A stretch of 64,000 nucleotides of DNA from CAYQJV01 sp964417925 (GTDB taxonomy: Bacteria > Hydrothermota > Tepidihabitantia > B3-TA06 > CAYQJV01), in assembly GCA_964417925.1 (NCBI GenBank), contig CAYQJV010000003.1:1-64000 (forward strand), in the 5' to 3' direction. This document shows, in pieces, positions 1-8,124 of the stretch; positions within the stretch are counted from its first letter, which is position 1; every line of letters begins with the position of its first letter. The position numbers and the translations under genes are program-made. The notes below the pieces were generated by a model. It had not been told where the DNA came from, made no database searches, and saw nothing but the letters and a program-made list of their open reading frames with translations.

Positions 1-798
1 CCTATAAACAACATCTGTGAAATAATCATTACCGATATAAGCTGTGCCTGTTGTTCCAACTATATATCTAAAATTATATTTTTCATCCAACAAAAATTCC
101 TTCCACTTCTTTATTGCCTGATCTCTGCCTGGTGGATTATAAGCATGGTGAACCTCATCATTTAAGACAAGAGTGGTTTCACCTCTACCGGTCAAACTAT
201 CCTGAACAGAAGATTTGACATACTCATAAACTGCATGAATATTCTCAATACAAATATCACCTGCTCTGATTGTCTCTGTAGCATTTATAATCCTTGGATT
301 TCTTATCTTGGCATCTTCTTGGATAAGTCTTAATAAATCTGCATCTGCTGATAGTTGTTTGAATTTTTCTATTAATCCTTTTTCAATAGTGGTAGAAGGA
401 GCTAACACTAAAACCCTATCCACTACACCCTCAGCAAGCATAATCCTTGCGATCCCATACAAAACATAGCTTTTACCCGTTCCTGTTGCTAAATCTATTG
501 TGCAGGAAAGCTTATCAGGGAGTTGAAGGTGTCTTTCAAAATCAGAAAAAATAGGATAAAGTTCTCTTAAATTTGGATTTTGATTGTAATTTTCTTCTGC
601 TAAGTCTCTTAAATTTCTGTATCTTCCCCCAAGAAGATATCTTAAGACAGTCCTTATAGCCTCTTTTTGAAATTCCCTTGTCCCACACAAAGCATCCAGA
701 AACGCTTCATATTTAGAAATATCAAATTTTGCCGGATCTATATTTTCCGATACTTTTAAAACCAGATCACTTGCTTTTATGGTAAAGATATCAGGCAT
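1..798 (-). CDS. Type III restriction enzyme Res (helicase/nuclease) subunit, N-terminal part
   Basis: My translation of the minus strand from the ATG at 798 stays open to the window edge for 266 codons; the C-terminal half, including any nuclease domain, lies outside. Residues 104-110 are a Walker A motif (ATGTGKS) and 214-218 a DExH box (DEVHH), the ATPase core of superfamily 2 Res subunits of type III restriction systems. The family uses ATP to communicate between two recognition sites and cuts when both are unmethylated. The ATG overlaps the end of the YwgA-like gene by 8 nt, so it is the last visible gene of the mod-HD-YwgA-res operon. Identification rests on these motifs plus the mod gene upstream. 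Confidence 0.85.
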   Translation of the reverse strand, partial: MPDIFTIKASDLVLKVSENIDPAKFDISKYEAFLDALCGTREFQKEAIRTVLRYLLGGRYRNLRDLAEENYNQNPNLRELYPIFSDFERHLQLPDKLSCTIDLATGTGKSYVLYGIARIMLAEGVVDRVLVLAPSTTIEKGLIEKFKQLSADADLLRLIQEDAKIRNPRIINATETIRAGDICIENIHAVYEYVKSSVQDSLTGRGETTLVLNDEVHHAYNPPGRDQAIKKWKEFLLDEKYNFRYIVGTTGTAYIGNDYFTDVVYR

Positions 799-1375
799 TA
801 GACTTGGAAACTATTTCTACTAACTTTATTTTTTTTAATGAATCAATAGCTTCTTTTGCTTCCTGTTCTGAAATGTCCCAATTCAATGCTTTTGCTTCTT
901 CCAATATATTTTTAGGATGCATAGGTTTGTTTTTTAGCTTCAAAATAGTTAACATCTTTCCTGCTACTGATAAGAGCTTAACATTTCTTTTAAAGGTTGA
1001 TCTTATTTCCTTTATCGTCTTTTCTATTTTTTTCGCTTCTTCTTCATACTTACCTTCTATAACCTCTGCAAATTTTAACCCAAACTCCTTAAGAGTATAT
1101 TTATAAAGTCTAGGTTCAAACGCACAAATCCAAGGCATGTCTGAGGAATAATTTTCTATTCTTTCTTCAATCATTCCTACGCTCTTCAACTCTTCTAAGG
1201 CATTGGTTATTTTTTCACTATAAGGACCGTAATAATAAGGTATAAAAGGTATCCCTAGGTTGAGCTTTTCATTCAAAAAATATATCACTTTCTGCAATAG
1301 CGTTCTTCCTTCCACTTCTCTTTTTTCATTTGAAAGATATTTGAGAGTTAAAATCACTATTTCATCAATGCGCAT
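791..1375 (-). CDS. YwgA-like protein inside the type III R-M operon
   Basis: This 194-residue protein resembles the YwgA family, which I place near the SocA/Panacea (DUF4065) group from its N-terminus (one-helix lead, LLQKVIYFLNE, then YYYGPYS). These are small helical proteins; related domains occur as antitoxins or protease adaptors, but no biochemical role is established for YwgA itself. A lysine/glutamate-rich middle looks coiled-coil. The start shares one base with the stop of the HD gene (TAATG) and its end overlaps res by 8 nt, so it is translated as part of the R-M transcript. In Bacillus, ywgA lies close to the HD gene ywfO, the same partnership as here. Family call moderate, function unknown. 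Confidence 0.6.
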   Translation of the reverse strand: MRIDEIVILTLKYLSNEKREVEGRTLLQKVIYFLNEKLNLGIPFIPYYYGPYSEKITNALEELKSVGMIEERIENYSSDMPWICAFEPRLYKYTLKEFGLKFAEVIEGKYEEEAKKIEKTIKEIRSTFKRNVKLLSVAGKMLTILKLKNKPMHPKNILEEAKALNWDISEQEAKEAIDSLKKIKLVEIVSKSNA

Positions 1376-2739
1376 TACGCACCTCCTTTCTTTAAGTATT
1401 TTTTAATAAACTTGACCACACCCTTTTTTATTTTTGTTCTTTCTTCTCTACCTATATCATCAACAGCAGCATAAATATATAAAAAATTTTTCTCAGGTTC
1501 TACAGCAGGATTCTTAAAAACTTCAGAAACTTCTTTAAAATGTTCTCTTTTCTTCCCAGCTCTTAACACAAGAATTGTTTCGCTATTTATTTTAATCCCT
1601 GGTGATTTAAAAGTAGGATTTGTAATACTTTGACGATCAACTATTATAAATTCTGGTCTCACATTAATTTTGTATTTCTTTTTCAAAAAGTCTGATATAG
1701 ACTCTGCAATATTTCTAAACTCTTTCTTCTTCATTTCCATAATCCTGTCATAAATCACAGCATCTGTATTTAATTCTTCTTTACTTAACTCAAGTTTGCA
1801 AATTTCTTTGAATAGTCTTCTCTCTTTAATTCTTCTGAAATATTCCTTGGAAATCTTATCTCCCCTTTTTAATACTAATTCGGTCAAGTTGTAATCATCA
1901 AACTCAATATATTTTCTAACAAACTCTCCATTATCTTTTATGGTAAAAACATTTTTTAATTCTCTTAAACCACCTTTTATAGCAAATTCAATTCCTCTTA
2001 TCAACATAGCATCTATGATCCTTCTTATTCTATGATAATATACTTGCATTTTCATATGATAATTTGCTAACAAAAATTGCTCTAATGCATAAATTCCCTC
2101 TTCATTAATCCCTATTTGAAATACCCCTTTACCTATAGGAATTTTTTCCATTGACTCAACAATTTTATCAATATCAAACACGCCATATTTTACTCCTGTA
2201 AAATAAGAATCTCTTAGAAGATAGTCCAATTTGTCAGCATCCAAAGGTCCCGAAATTATATCTTTATCCAAAAATCTCTTTTCATGTTTTTGTAGTATTT
2301 TTATAATCTCTTCCCTCTCATCATTACTCATAAATTTCCTTAACTCATCATCAAATTTTATTATCAATATAGACATAAGTTCATGTGCATTATCTGCATT
2401 CCACTTGTTAAGCAACTTTCTCAAATTTATGGTAAAGGTTTCTAAAATCTGTTCAGAAACATGAGAAAATGGTCCATGTCCAATATCATGAAGCAATCCT
2501 GCTAAACTTACTATTTTTCTTTTATGTTTGCTTAACTTCAGCCTCTCTGCGATTTTTCTTGCTAAATGCATTACTCCTAAAGAATGATCAAATCTTGTAT
2601 GAAGAGCACCAGGATAGACATAACTTGCCAACGCTAATTGCTTAATATTACGAAGCCTTTGAAAGACTCTTGTGTTTATTATTCTCTCTTCTTTATCTTC
2701 GTATTGTATAAATCCGTGAATTGGATCTCTAATTTCCAT
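1375..2739 (-). CDS. HD-domain phosphohydrolase, YwfO/dNTPase-like
   Basis: A 454-residue metal-dependent HD hydrolase of the COG1078/YwfO type, related to dGTPases and SAMHD1. The N-terminus (MEIRDPIHGFI) is typical of the family; HTRFDHSLGV at 47-56 gives the first metal-binding histidines and LLHDIGHGPFSH at 82-93 the HD pair, with a further aspartate expected near GPLDADKLDYLLRD. Known relatives hydrolyse dNTPs or other nucleotides; the substrate here is not known. The gene overlaps the mod gene upstream by 11 nt and abuts the YwgA-like gene by one base. Its placement between mod and res suggests a defence or accessory role rather than housekeeping; that is inference. Confidence 0.85.
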   Translation of the reverse strand: MEIRDPIHGFIQYEDKEERIINTRVFQRLRNIKQLALASYVYPGALHTRFDHSLGVMHLARKIAERLKLSKHKRKIVSLAGLLHDIGHGPFSHVSEQILETFTINLRKLLNKWNADNAHELMSILIIKFDDELRKFMSNDEREEIIKILQKHEKRFLDKDIISGPLDADKLDYLLRDSYFTGVKYGVFDIDKIVESMEKIPIGKGVFQIGINEEGIYALEQFLLANYHMKMQVYYHRIRRIIDAMLIRGIEFAIKGGLRELKNVFTIKDNGEFVRKYIEFDDYNLTELVLKRGDKISKEYFRRIKERRLFKEICKLELSKEELNTDAVIYDRIMEMKKKEFRNIAESISDFLKKKYKINVRPEFIIVDRQSITNPTFKSPGIKINSETILVLRAGKKREHFKEVSEVFKNPAVEPEKNFLYIYAAVDDIGREERTKIKKGVVKFIKKYLKKGGA

Positions 2740-4678
2740 TTTTAAAATCCTTTCTCCCCTTTATCTCCTTCCTCTCATTCCCAAAAACATCCATATAAAC
2801 TATCATCATTCTATCTGTCAGCTTTTCCACAGGGAATCTAATCTCATAATCATTTTTCTCTAACTCAGAAGCAAACCACTTATCATCCATATCAAAATAT
2901 TCTCCGTTATAATCATAATCAATCATTACCATTGAAAGAGATTTTAACCCCAATTCCTCTTCTGGGATTGGCTTTTTAGAGATAATATTACTTCTAAAAT
3001 TTTTGATTTTTATCACTGCTTCATCAAATAAACCATTCTTTTGTTTCTCAACATAATACTCACATTCAACATCTGGCGGATAAATAAAATCAAATCCTAC
3101 CTGTTCCATAACATCATTTACATTCATATCTGCTGTAGGTTGTTTTAATGCCTTGAAATTCTTTTTATGAAGTTCATCTATCACAGAATAAGGAATTCTC
3201 AACACATAGTATCTAATCCCGTCTTTTTCAATGTAATCTTCCAAAAACATCACGCTTGCTGCAGGAGCAATGATAAAGAATCTTTTTCCAATTCTATTTC
3301 CCAAAATTGAATGAAGGTTCTCAATAAAACCTCTATCCATCACATATTCAGTTTTGCCATTTCCGTTTTTCTTCCATTTAAAAACTAAAACATGGTCTTG
3401 TCCTAAATACCCATCAAGTTCAATTCCTGCTAATGTATGAGGCTCATCTTTGCATTGGAATAACTCTAAAGCAAACCTGCGATACTCTTTAAAAGGCAAC
3501 TTCTTTAAAATCTTCATATCATAAAGCCCAGCATTATAAACAGCAAAAGGTTTAGGTTTTAAAGGTTTCCCTTTATTTCCAATTTTTTCTTTTAAATTAA
3601 GCATTCTCTTTATCATCGTGTAAATTGCAAGCTTAGAGGAATCAATCATTATCCATCTTCTTCCAAGTTTCTCTGCCACTGCTCCGGTTGTGCCACTTCC
3701 AGCAAAAGCATCAAGGACAATGTCTCCTTCGTTGGAAGAGGCTTTGATAATTATTTCAAGCAAATTTTCTTTTTTCTGGGTAGGAAAACCTAAATACTCT
3801 TCTCCATGTGCAGTCGCCATAGAAGGAATATCATCCCATACATCATATCTATACTTACCTAATAAAACCCATTCACCATTTACTAATTTTTGTGGGGGAT
3901 AGTATTTTCTTTCTTTTGTCCATTGTTTATACCATCTTCCATCAGTATCTTTTTTATAGGCTGAAAGATCTTTATAAGGAAGTCTTACATCATCAGCATT
4001 AAAAAGATGTAAACCTTTCTTTTTAACATAAAGATAAATAACATCATGCTTTCTTGCAAACATATCAGGACTATTGGTAGTACCTTTATAAAACCAGATA
4101 ACTTCATTCAAAAAATTCTCCTGACCAAAAATCTCATCCATCAAAACTTTTACATAATGTCCCATCTTCCAATCCAGATGCACATAAATACTCCCATCAT
4201 CTGTTAAAATTTCTCTCAATAGAATCAATCTTTTTCTCAACCATTCCAAAAACTGAGCCCCAATAATTTTATCCTGATAAGCCTTCTCTCCGTTTTTTGC
4301 CATAAACTCTTGCTTGGTGGCAAACGGAGGATCTATATAAATCAACCTCACTCCCTTTGTTCCGTCTGTATTTTTTAATCTCCCTTCTTCCTTCATTTTA
4401 AGAAGCGTCTTTAAAACCTGTAAGTTATCTCCAAATATCAACATATTGTGCCATTCACCATCTTTAACATCTCCAAACACTTTAACTTTTTGCAAAGGCA
4501 CTGCCATTGTCTCGGCTAAAATATCCACATCCCTTGTCTTCCCTGCATAAATCAACTCTGTTTCCTGCTTCCCCTCAAACAAAAGCCACCTATATTCCTC
4601 AGGAAGAGGTTTTCCTTCTTTAAGTAATTCCAAGATAGTTTCGATCTGTTTTGGGGTAAGCTTTTTAGCTTTAGCCAT
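2729..4678 (-). CDS. mod: Type III DNA methyltransferase (Mod subunit)
   Basis: A 649-residue adenine-specific DNA methyltransferase. The catalytic DPPF (motif IV) lies at 116-119 and the SAM-binding DAFAGSGTT (motif I) at 323-331. This motif order, IV before I, is that of beta-class enzymes such as type III Mod. The sequence between them and the ~300-residue C-terminal part should hold target recognition and Res contacts. The ATG at 4678 follows 39 nt of AT-rich leader without a strong Shine-Dalgarno site. A perfect inverted repeat with a TATAAT core sits just upstream (4699-4715). First gene of a four-gene minus-strand operon with overlapping frames. Confidence 0.92.
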   Translation of the reverse strand: MAKAKKLTPKQIETILELLKEGKPLPEEYRWLLFEGKQETELIYAGKTRDVDILAETMAVPLQKVKVFGDVKDGEWHNMLIFGDNLQVLKTLLKMKEEGRLKNTDGTKGVRLIYIDPPFATKQEFMAKNGEKAYQDKIIGAQFLEWLRKRLILLREILTDDGSIYVHLDWKMGHYVKVLMDEIFGQENFLNEVIWFYKGTTNSPDMFARKHDVIYLYVKKKGLHLFNADDVRLPYKDLSAYKKDTDGRWYKQWTKERKYYPPQKLVNGEWVLLGKYRYDVWDDIPSMATAHGEEYLGFPTQKKENLLEIIIKASSNEGDIVLDAFAGSGTTGAVAEKLGRRWIMIDSSKLAIYTMIKRMLNLKEKIGNKGKPLKPKPFAVYNAGLYDMKILKKLPFKEYRRFALELFQCKDEPHTLAGIELDGYLGQDHVLVFKWKKNGNGKTEYVMDRGFIENLHSILGNRIGKRFFIIAPAASVMFLEDYIEKDGIRYYVLRIPYSVIDELHKKNFKALKQPTADMNVNDVMEQVGFDFIYPPDVECEYYVEKQKNGLFDEAVIKIKNFRSNIISKKPIPEEELGLKSLSMVMIDYDYNGEYFDMDDKWFASELEKNDYEIRFPVEKLTDRMMIVYMDVFGNERKEIKGRKDFKNGN

Positions 4679-4698
4679 TGTTCTTTTTTACCTTTTTT

Positions 4699-4715
4699 AC
4701 AAAATTATATTTTGT
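4699..4715. promoter_or_regulatory. 17-bp inverted repeat with TATAAT core upstream of mod
   Basis: ACAAAAT and ATTTTGT arms flank a 3-nt centre, a perfect inverted repeat containing TATAAT read towards mod, 21 nt before its ATG. No good -35 box is visible at the right spacing. Such an arrangement would suit a repressor site on the -10 box of a restriction-modification operon, which commonly needs timing control, but AT-rich palindromes also arise by chance. Confidence 0.3.
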
Positions 4716-4960
4716 TTTCATAATTTGTTTTTAATTATAAAAAAGGCTGATTTTAAAGTCAAATTTTTTCTATTATAAATTTGTCCTTTTTTAATTCTTA
4801 CTATATCTCCTATAATCTTGTCTTTTCTTTTTTCCTTTCTTTTGTTCCAATTACCGAACCACAAAACCTCGTCATGATTCCATAAATATCCAAAAGATAT
4901 GTAATTTGTTCGTTTAATGTGCAATAACATAATAAGTTTTTTCATCAGTAATGCTACTAT

Positions 4961-5347
4961 TTTTTGCCTCATTTGCCCCATTTTTGCCCCATTGTCCCCT
5001 TTCTGTCCGATAAATGTCCGAAATCTGTCCGATATGTCTGAATGAACATTTCGTTAATCAGGCAATTATGAGTCATTTTAGTCAATTTTTGGGTCATTTT
5101 TGGGTCATTTGGATACTTTTTGGCTCTGGTTCGGATTAATTTGGGGTTTTTCGGATTTGTTTCCTGTGATGCCTTAAATTGCTCTTTATTAAAAGGTGAT
5201 ACAAAAGTACATCTGATAAGTTCTTTTGCCTGTTCTCTATTCATTATTATGTCCCTTTAAGCCGTTTGTTAGCCCTTTATGGGTACTTATAAGCCAATCA
5301 CCAAATAATTGCCAGAATCGCCAAGTATTCGCCAAATAATCGCCAAC
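4961..5347. repeat. Zone of degenerate ~11-nt tandem repeats
   Basis: Three blocks of near-repeats with a 9-11 nt period are visible. Block 1 (4961-5042, plus strand) runs through variants of TTTTTGCCCCA and then AATCTGTCCGA. Block 2 (5070-5120) repeats GGTCATTTTTG about four times. Block 3 (5292-5347, minus strand) repeats TTGGCGATTAT about five times. Between them TTCGGATTT occurs twice (5130-5160). Block 1 read on the minus strand gives MGQKWGKNGANEAK, like the short variable repeats found ahead of winged-helix domains in AlbA/Fic-type proteins. The segment lies between the mod gene and a winged-helix gene. Confidence 0.6.
4969..5244 (-). pseudogene. Possible N-terminal remnant of a type IIG-like restriction-modification enzyme
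   Basis: The first ~25 residues (MNREQAKELIRCTFVSPFNK) resemble the start of Eco57I-type combined restriction-methylation enzymes, which begin with a similar EQAKELIK-TFE-PFDKERF pattern, recalled from the family. After residue ~26 the frame passes into the 11-nt repeat zone and becomes low-complexity, so only a fragment could remain. The following 87-codon frame (4718-4981) shows nothing recognisable. A real small gene cannot be excluded; the position beside an R-M operon favours debris. Confidence 0.35.
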
Positions 5348-5354
5348 CATTAGG

Positions 5355-5741
5355 TTATTTGAAGACATACTTTACGCTCCTTCCTTTTCCTTTGGAAGTG
5401 AATATTTCCTTTTTGACCAGATCGTTTAATTCCAATCGCGCGGTCTCATCCGAAACTCCATTTATTGTTCTGTATTCCTTATTAGTTATCTTCCCCTTCT
5501 CCTTCACGTACATTACCGCTTTAATCTGTCTTTCATTCAAGCCCATTTTTCTCAAAATGTAAACGCCTTCATAAAATTTAATTGCATATGCAATTAAATA
5601 GTTGCAATTGCAACCAAAATTAGTTGCAGATGTAACTAAAGTGTTACTCTGCAAGGAAATATTTTGCATTTTTGTCTGGTATGCCGGCTCTTTCTCAATT
5701 TGTTCAAAAATTTTCAGTATTTCTTCTTTTGAATGTTTCAT
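5355..5741 (-). CDS. Small winged-helix protein, probably a truncated regulator
   Basis: A 128-residue frame. Residues ~66-128 (GLNERQIKAVMYVKEKGKIT through VSDETARLELNDLVKKEIF to the end) match the C-terminal winged helix found in AlbA_2/Fic-type ATP-binding and regulatory proteins. The N-terminal ~30 residues (KEEILKIFEQIEKEPAYQTK) are helical. The linker between is encoded by three consecutive palindromes (5576-5638). The family normally has a larger catalytic or ATPase N-terminus, so this may be a trimmed remnant or a stand-alone DNA-binding protein. The start is preceded by GAGAGG eight bases upstream, supporting translation. Function unknown. Confidence 0.5.
   Translation of the reverse strand: MKHSKEEILKIFEQIEKEPAYQTKMQNISLQSNTLVTSATNFGCNCNYLIAYAIKFYEGVYILRKMGLNERQIKAVMYVKEKGKITNKEYRTINGVSDETARLELNDLVKKEIFTSKGKGRSVKYVFK
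5576..5638. repeat. Three consecutive palindromes inside a coding region
   Basis: A perfect 24-bp palindrome (5576-5599, centred on TGCATATGCA), a perfect 14-bp palindrome (5601-5614, GTTGCAATTGCAAC) and an imperfect 18-bp one (5621-5638, TAGTTGCAGATGTAACTA) follow each other almost without gaps. All share GTTGCA/TGCAAT half-sites. They sit within the linker of the winged-helix gene. Confidence 0.8.
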
Positions 5742-5896
5742 TTTTTACCTCTCAGAGTTAATAGGCTTACTGAGATGATGCTTGCAATCTTCTGGGTTTC
5801 CTTGTGCAACGGAGCGGTTGTTTTTTTATCAATTAACTTTTGACTTTTTGTCTTACCTTTCATTCCAGTGCTTTGAAAACTTTCTATGTCAAGCAC

Positions 5897-6571
5897 TTAT
5901 ATTAACCCCTTTTCTTTAAAACTGAAAAAGGAGTCTCTGGTTACGATTACATGGTCTACGAGTTCTATACCAAGTATCTTTCCTGCATCAACAAGTCTCT
6001 TTGTGATTTCTATATCTTCTCTTGAAGGGGCAGGGTCTCCTGAAGGATGGTTGTGGGCAACTATTATTCTTGCACAGAGATTTCTTATTGCTGGTTCAAA
6101 TACCTCTCTTGGATGCACCAAACTTTCGTTTAATGTTCCAACAGATATTACCTCTCTTACTATTTCCCTACCTCTTGTATCAAGGTAGAAGACAACAAAA
6201 TGTTCTTTTTTGTTATCCCTTATGTTTCTTAACTGATCCCATACATCCTTTGGAGTGGTGTATGACTCTCTTTTTCTTTCTTTTAAGAGTCTTTTTGCAA
6301 GTTCAAAGCATGCGATTATTTGACACGCTTTTGCAATACCTATTCCCTTTATTTTTTTCAAATCATCAAGACTGAGATGGGGAAGTTTTTCTGCTCCATA
6401 TTTTTTGAGAATTTTCTCTGCGAGTTCTATAACGTTTTCACCCCTTTTGCCGGTTCTTAAAATTATTGCCAAGAGTTCTGAGTTTGAAAGTCTTTCTGGA
6501 CCATATCTTACGAGTTTTTCTCGTGGTCTTTCTATACGTGGTAAGTCTTTTACTTTTATTTTTTCCTGCAT
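5897..6571 (-). CDS. radC: RadC-family JAMM protein
   Basis: A RadC (UPF0758) protein of 224 residues from the ATG at 6571; the same frame opens further to a TTG at 6649, adding 26 residues that overlap the anti-sigma gene. The family start (KVKDLPRIERPREKL) sits directly after 6571, which favours the shorter form. A helix-hairpin-helix region (LKKIKGIGIAKACQI) precedes the JAMM metalloprotease motif HNHPSGDPAPSRED, with two histidines and an aspartate as zinc ligands. Despite its name, a repair role for RadC is not established. It lies about 64 nt after the anti-sigma gene on the same strand and may share its transcript. Confidence 0.92.
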   Translation of the reverse strand: MQEKIKVKDLPRIERPREKLVRYGPERLSNSELLAIILRTGKRGENVIELAEKILKKYGAEKLPHLSLDDLKKIKGIGIAKACQIIACFELAKRLLKERKRESYTTPKDVWDQLRNIRDNKKEHFVVFYLDTRGREIVREVISVGTLNESLVHPREVFEPAIRNLCARIIVAHNHPSGDPAPSREDIEITKRLVDAGKILGIELVDHVIVTRDSFFSFKEKGLI

Positions 6572-6635
6572 TACTTTCGCCCTTTTTTCAATTATATCTT
6601 TAAAAAACCCTGTGTCAAGCAATTTTACAGGTTTT

Positions 6636-7520
6636 TTATTGAAACTCAAAGATTATTTTGATAATGGCTTTTCTTGTAATTTTTGAAGAAGGCGTGAATT
6701 TCCATTCATAGAGTTTATTTTTGATTTCTTCATCCAGTTCAGTAATTTTTGTGGTTTTTAACAACTTTACATCTGATACTGAACCATCTTCTTTTACATT
6801 CACCTCTGCACTACATTCTACTCTTTCTATCTTTTCTTTTTCTAAGAATTCCTTAAAATGAGGTAGGGGTTTTTTTAAAACATCTGTTTTTTTAATATCA
6901 CCTTCTATTTCAAAATAGAAGTGATAATTTTTTCTTTTTGATACTTCGGTTTTGGTCTGTGGAACGGCCATTTTAAATACCTGTTCTTCAGGAGCAACCT
7001 CTGCAAAGCCAGTAGAGTAGGATTCCTCTGCTGGCTTTTTTTCCATAAAAGCAATTGTTTTCTTTTTTGCATAGGATTTTCTTGAGATAAGAGGTTTTTT
7101 TGCAACTTTTTTTGTTTTAACTGTTTTTGGTGTTGAAGGTAGTGTGAGTGTATCAGATATAACAATATGCTCTACTTTTAGTGTTTGCTGCTGTTCTTTT
7201 AAGATAAAGATAGAGACCATTACAAGGAAGAAGGCAAATGCTATTCCAGCCCCTATTACAATTTTTCTTTTGATTAAAACATCTTTAAGAATATTTTTAA
7301 AGGAAGATAAAACCCTTTTTGATTTCTTTTCTCCCATTTTTTTAGCCTCTTTTAAAAGAGCCTCAGGAGGCTCATAGAGTTCTACTTCTCTTGATATCTC
7401 CAGTAGTTTGACCATTTCAAATATTTCTCTGCATTCTTTACACTTTTCTATATGTTTTTTAAACTCTTTGCTCTTTGTGTATTCTGGGTCAAAGAATTTT
7501 TCAAAGGGAATGTGAGCCAT
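6636..7520 (-). CDS. Membrane anti-sigma factor with a C-terminal TonB-like domain
   Basis: This 294-residue protein has an N-terminal zinc-type anti-sigma motif (H23, C27, C30 in HIEKCKEC), a membrane span at ~87-107, a lysine/proline-rich periplasmic linker and a C-terminal TonB-C-like domain (~205-294) ending in YEWKFTPSSKITRKAIIKI. Anti-sigma factors of this zf-HC2 type hold an ECF sigma factor at the membrane until an envelope signal arrives. The ATG overlaps the sigma gene by 20 nt and is preceded by GGAGG. A TonB-like domain as the sensor end is unusual. The same kind of tail ends the VIT-vWA protein encoded upstream. Confidence 0.75.
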   Translation of the reverse strand: MAHIPFEKFFDPEYTKSKEFKKHIEKCKECREIFEMVKLLEISREVELYEPPEALLKEAKKMGEKKSKRVLSSFKNILKDVLIKRKIVIGAGIAFAFFLVMVSIFILKEQQQTLKVEHIVISDTLTLPSTPKTVKTKKVAKKPLISRKSYAKKKTIAFMEKKPAEESYSTGFAEVAPEEQVFKMAVPQTKTEVSKRKNYHFYFEIEGDIKKTDVLKKPLPHFKEFLEKEKIERVECSAEVNVKEDGSVSDVKLLKTTKITELDEEIKNKLYEWKFTPSSKITRKAIIKIIFEFQ

Positions 7521-8073
7521 ATATTACCTCCATTATCTCCTTTTTTGAAAATTTTTTCTCAAGTTGCTTTCGCATATCAGTAAGGATTTTCCTAAGGGTA
7601 TAGTAAGGACTTTTTATAGAACTCTTTTTTCCAGCATCATGGGGATTTTCTCCTTTATAAAAGAGTTCCATAAATCTTTTTTCCTTTTCTGAAAGCCCTG
7701 CAATGTAATCTTCTATGAACTCCTTTATCCTTATTCTTGTCATATCCACTGCAATCTCTGCTTCAGGATTTTTTTCTGAAATCAAAACGTCCTCTCTATT
7801 GTTCTTTTTCTTTTTTCTTAAAAAGTCAATGCAAAGGTTGAGAGATATTTTATAAAGATATGTTGAAAACTTGGCTTTTCCCTTGAAGGCTTTTAACTTT
7901 TTAAAATTCTTTTCTCTTATTTTTTTAAATATAAATAGAAACATCTCCATCCTTTCGTCATAATTCCTTGCATATTTTACACATATTGAGTAAACGATTT
8001 TTGAATATTTCTCTACAAAATCTTCCCATGCCTTCTCATCTCCTTTCACAATTTTATAAAGTAGTTCTTCCAC
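7501..8073 (-). CDS. ECF-type RNA polymerase sigma factor
   Basis: A 190-residue sigma-70 family protein with region 2 (AWEDFVEKYSKIVYSICVKYA, then FSTYLYKISLNLCIDFLRKK, the -10 recognition helix) and region 4 (residues ~120-180, GLSEKEKRFMELFYKGENPHDAGKKSS, the -35 recognition helix-turn-helix). Region 3 is absent, as in ECF factors. Translation starts at GTG 8073, only 5 nt after the -10 box of a strong-looking promoter, so the mRNA is probably leaderless. It is followed by its overlapping anti-sigma gene, a standard cognate pair. Confidence 0.9.
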   Translation of the reverse strand: MEELLYKIVKGDEKAWEDFVEKYSKIVYSICVKYARNYDERMEMFLFIFKKIREKNFKKLKAFKGKAKFSTYLYKISLNLCIDFLRKKKKNNREDVLISEKNPEAEIAVDMTRIRIKEFIEDYIAGLSEKEKRFMELFYKGENPHDAGKKSSIKSPYYTLRKILTDMRKQLEKKFSKKEIMEVIYGSHSL

Positions 8074-8078
8074 ATAAA

Positions 8079-8107
8079 ATAATACTGCTGTATTTTTAAA
8101 ATGTCAA
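8079..8107 (-). promoter_or_regulatory. Sigma70-type promoter of the ECF sigma gene
   Basis: On the minus strand TTGACA (8107-8102), a 17-nt spacer and TATTAT (8084-8079), with the GTG start codon 5 nt further on. The -35 box is part of the right arm of the hairpin at 8101-8124. Confidence 0.65.
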
Positions 8108-8124
8108 GGTTACCCCCTTGACAT
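8101..8124 (-). terminator. Hairpin between the VIT-vWA gene and the sigma gene
   Basis: Perfect 9-bp arms (ATGTCAAGG / CCTTGACAT) around a 6-nt loop begin one base after the VIT-vWA stop codon. Read in the transcript, the hairpin is followed by TTTTAAAAA, a weak U-tract, so it could be an intrinsic terminator. Its downstream arm also supplies the -35 box for the sigma gene. Confidence 0.5.

Noticed and set aside
4718..4981. 87-codon minus frame between mod and the repeat zone
   Set aside because: Begins within the 11-nt repeats and shows no domain or Shine-Dalgarno site; treated as debris.
5292..5347. Five TTGGCGATTAT-like units as a CRISPR array or plasmid iterons
   Set aside because: Units of 10-11 nt with no spacers are too short for CRISPR and vary too much for iterons; no cas or rep gene nearby.
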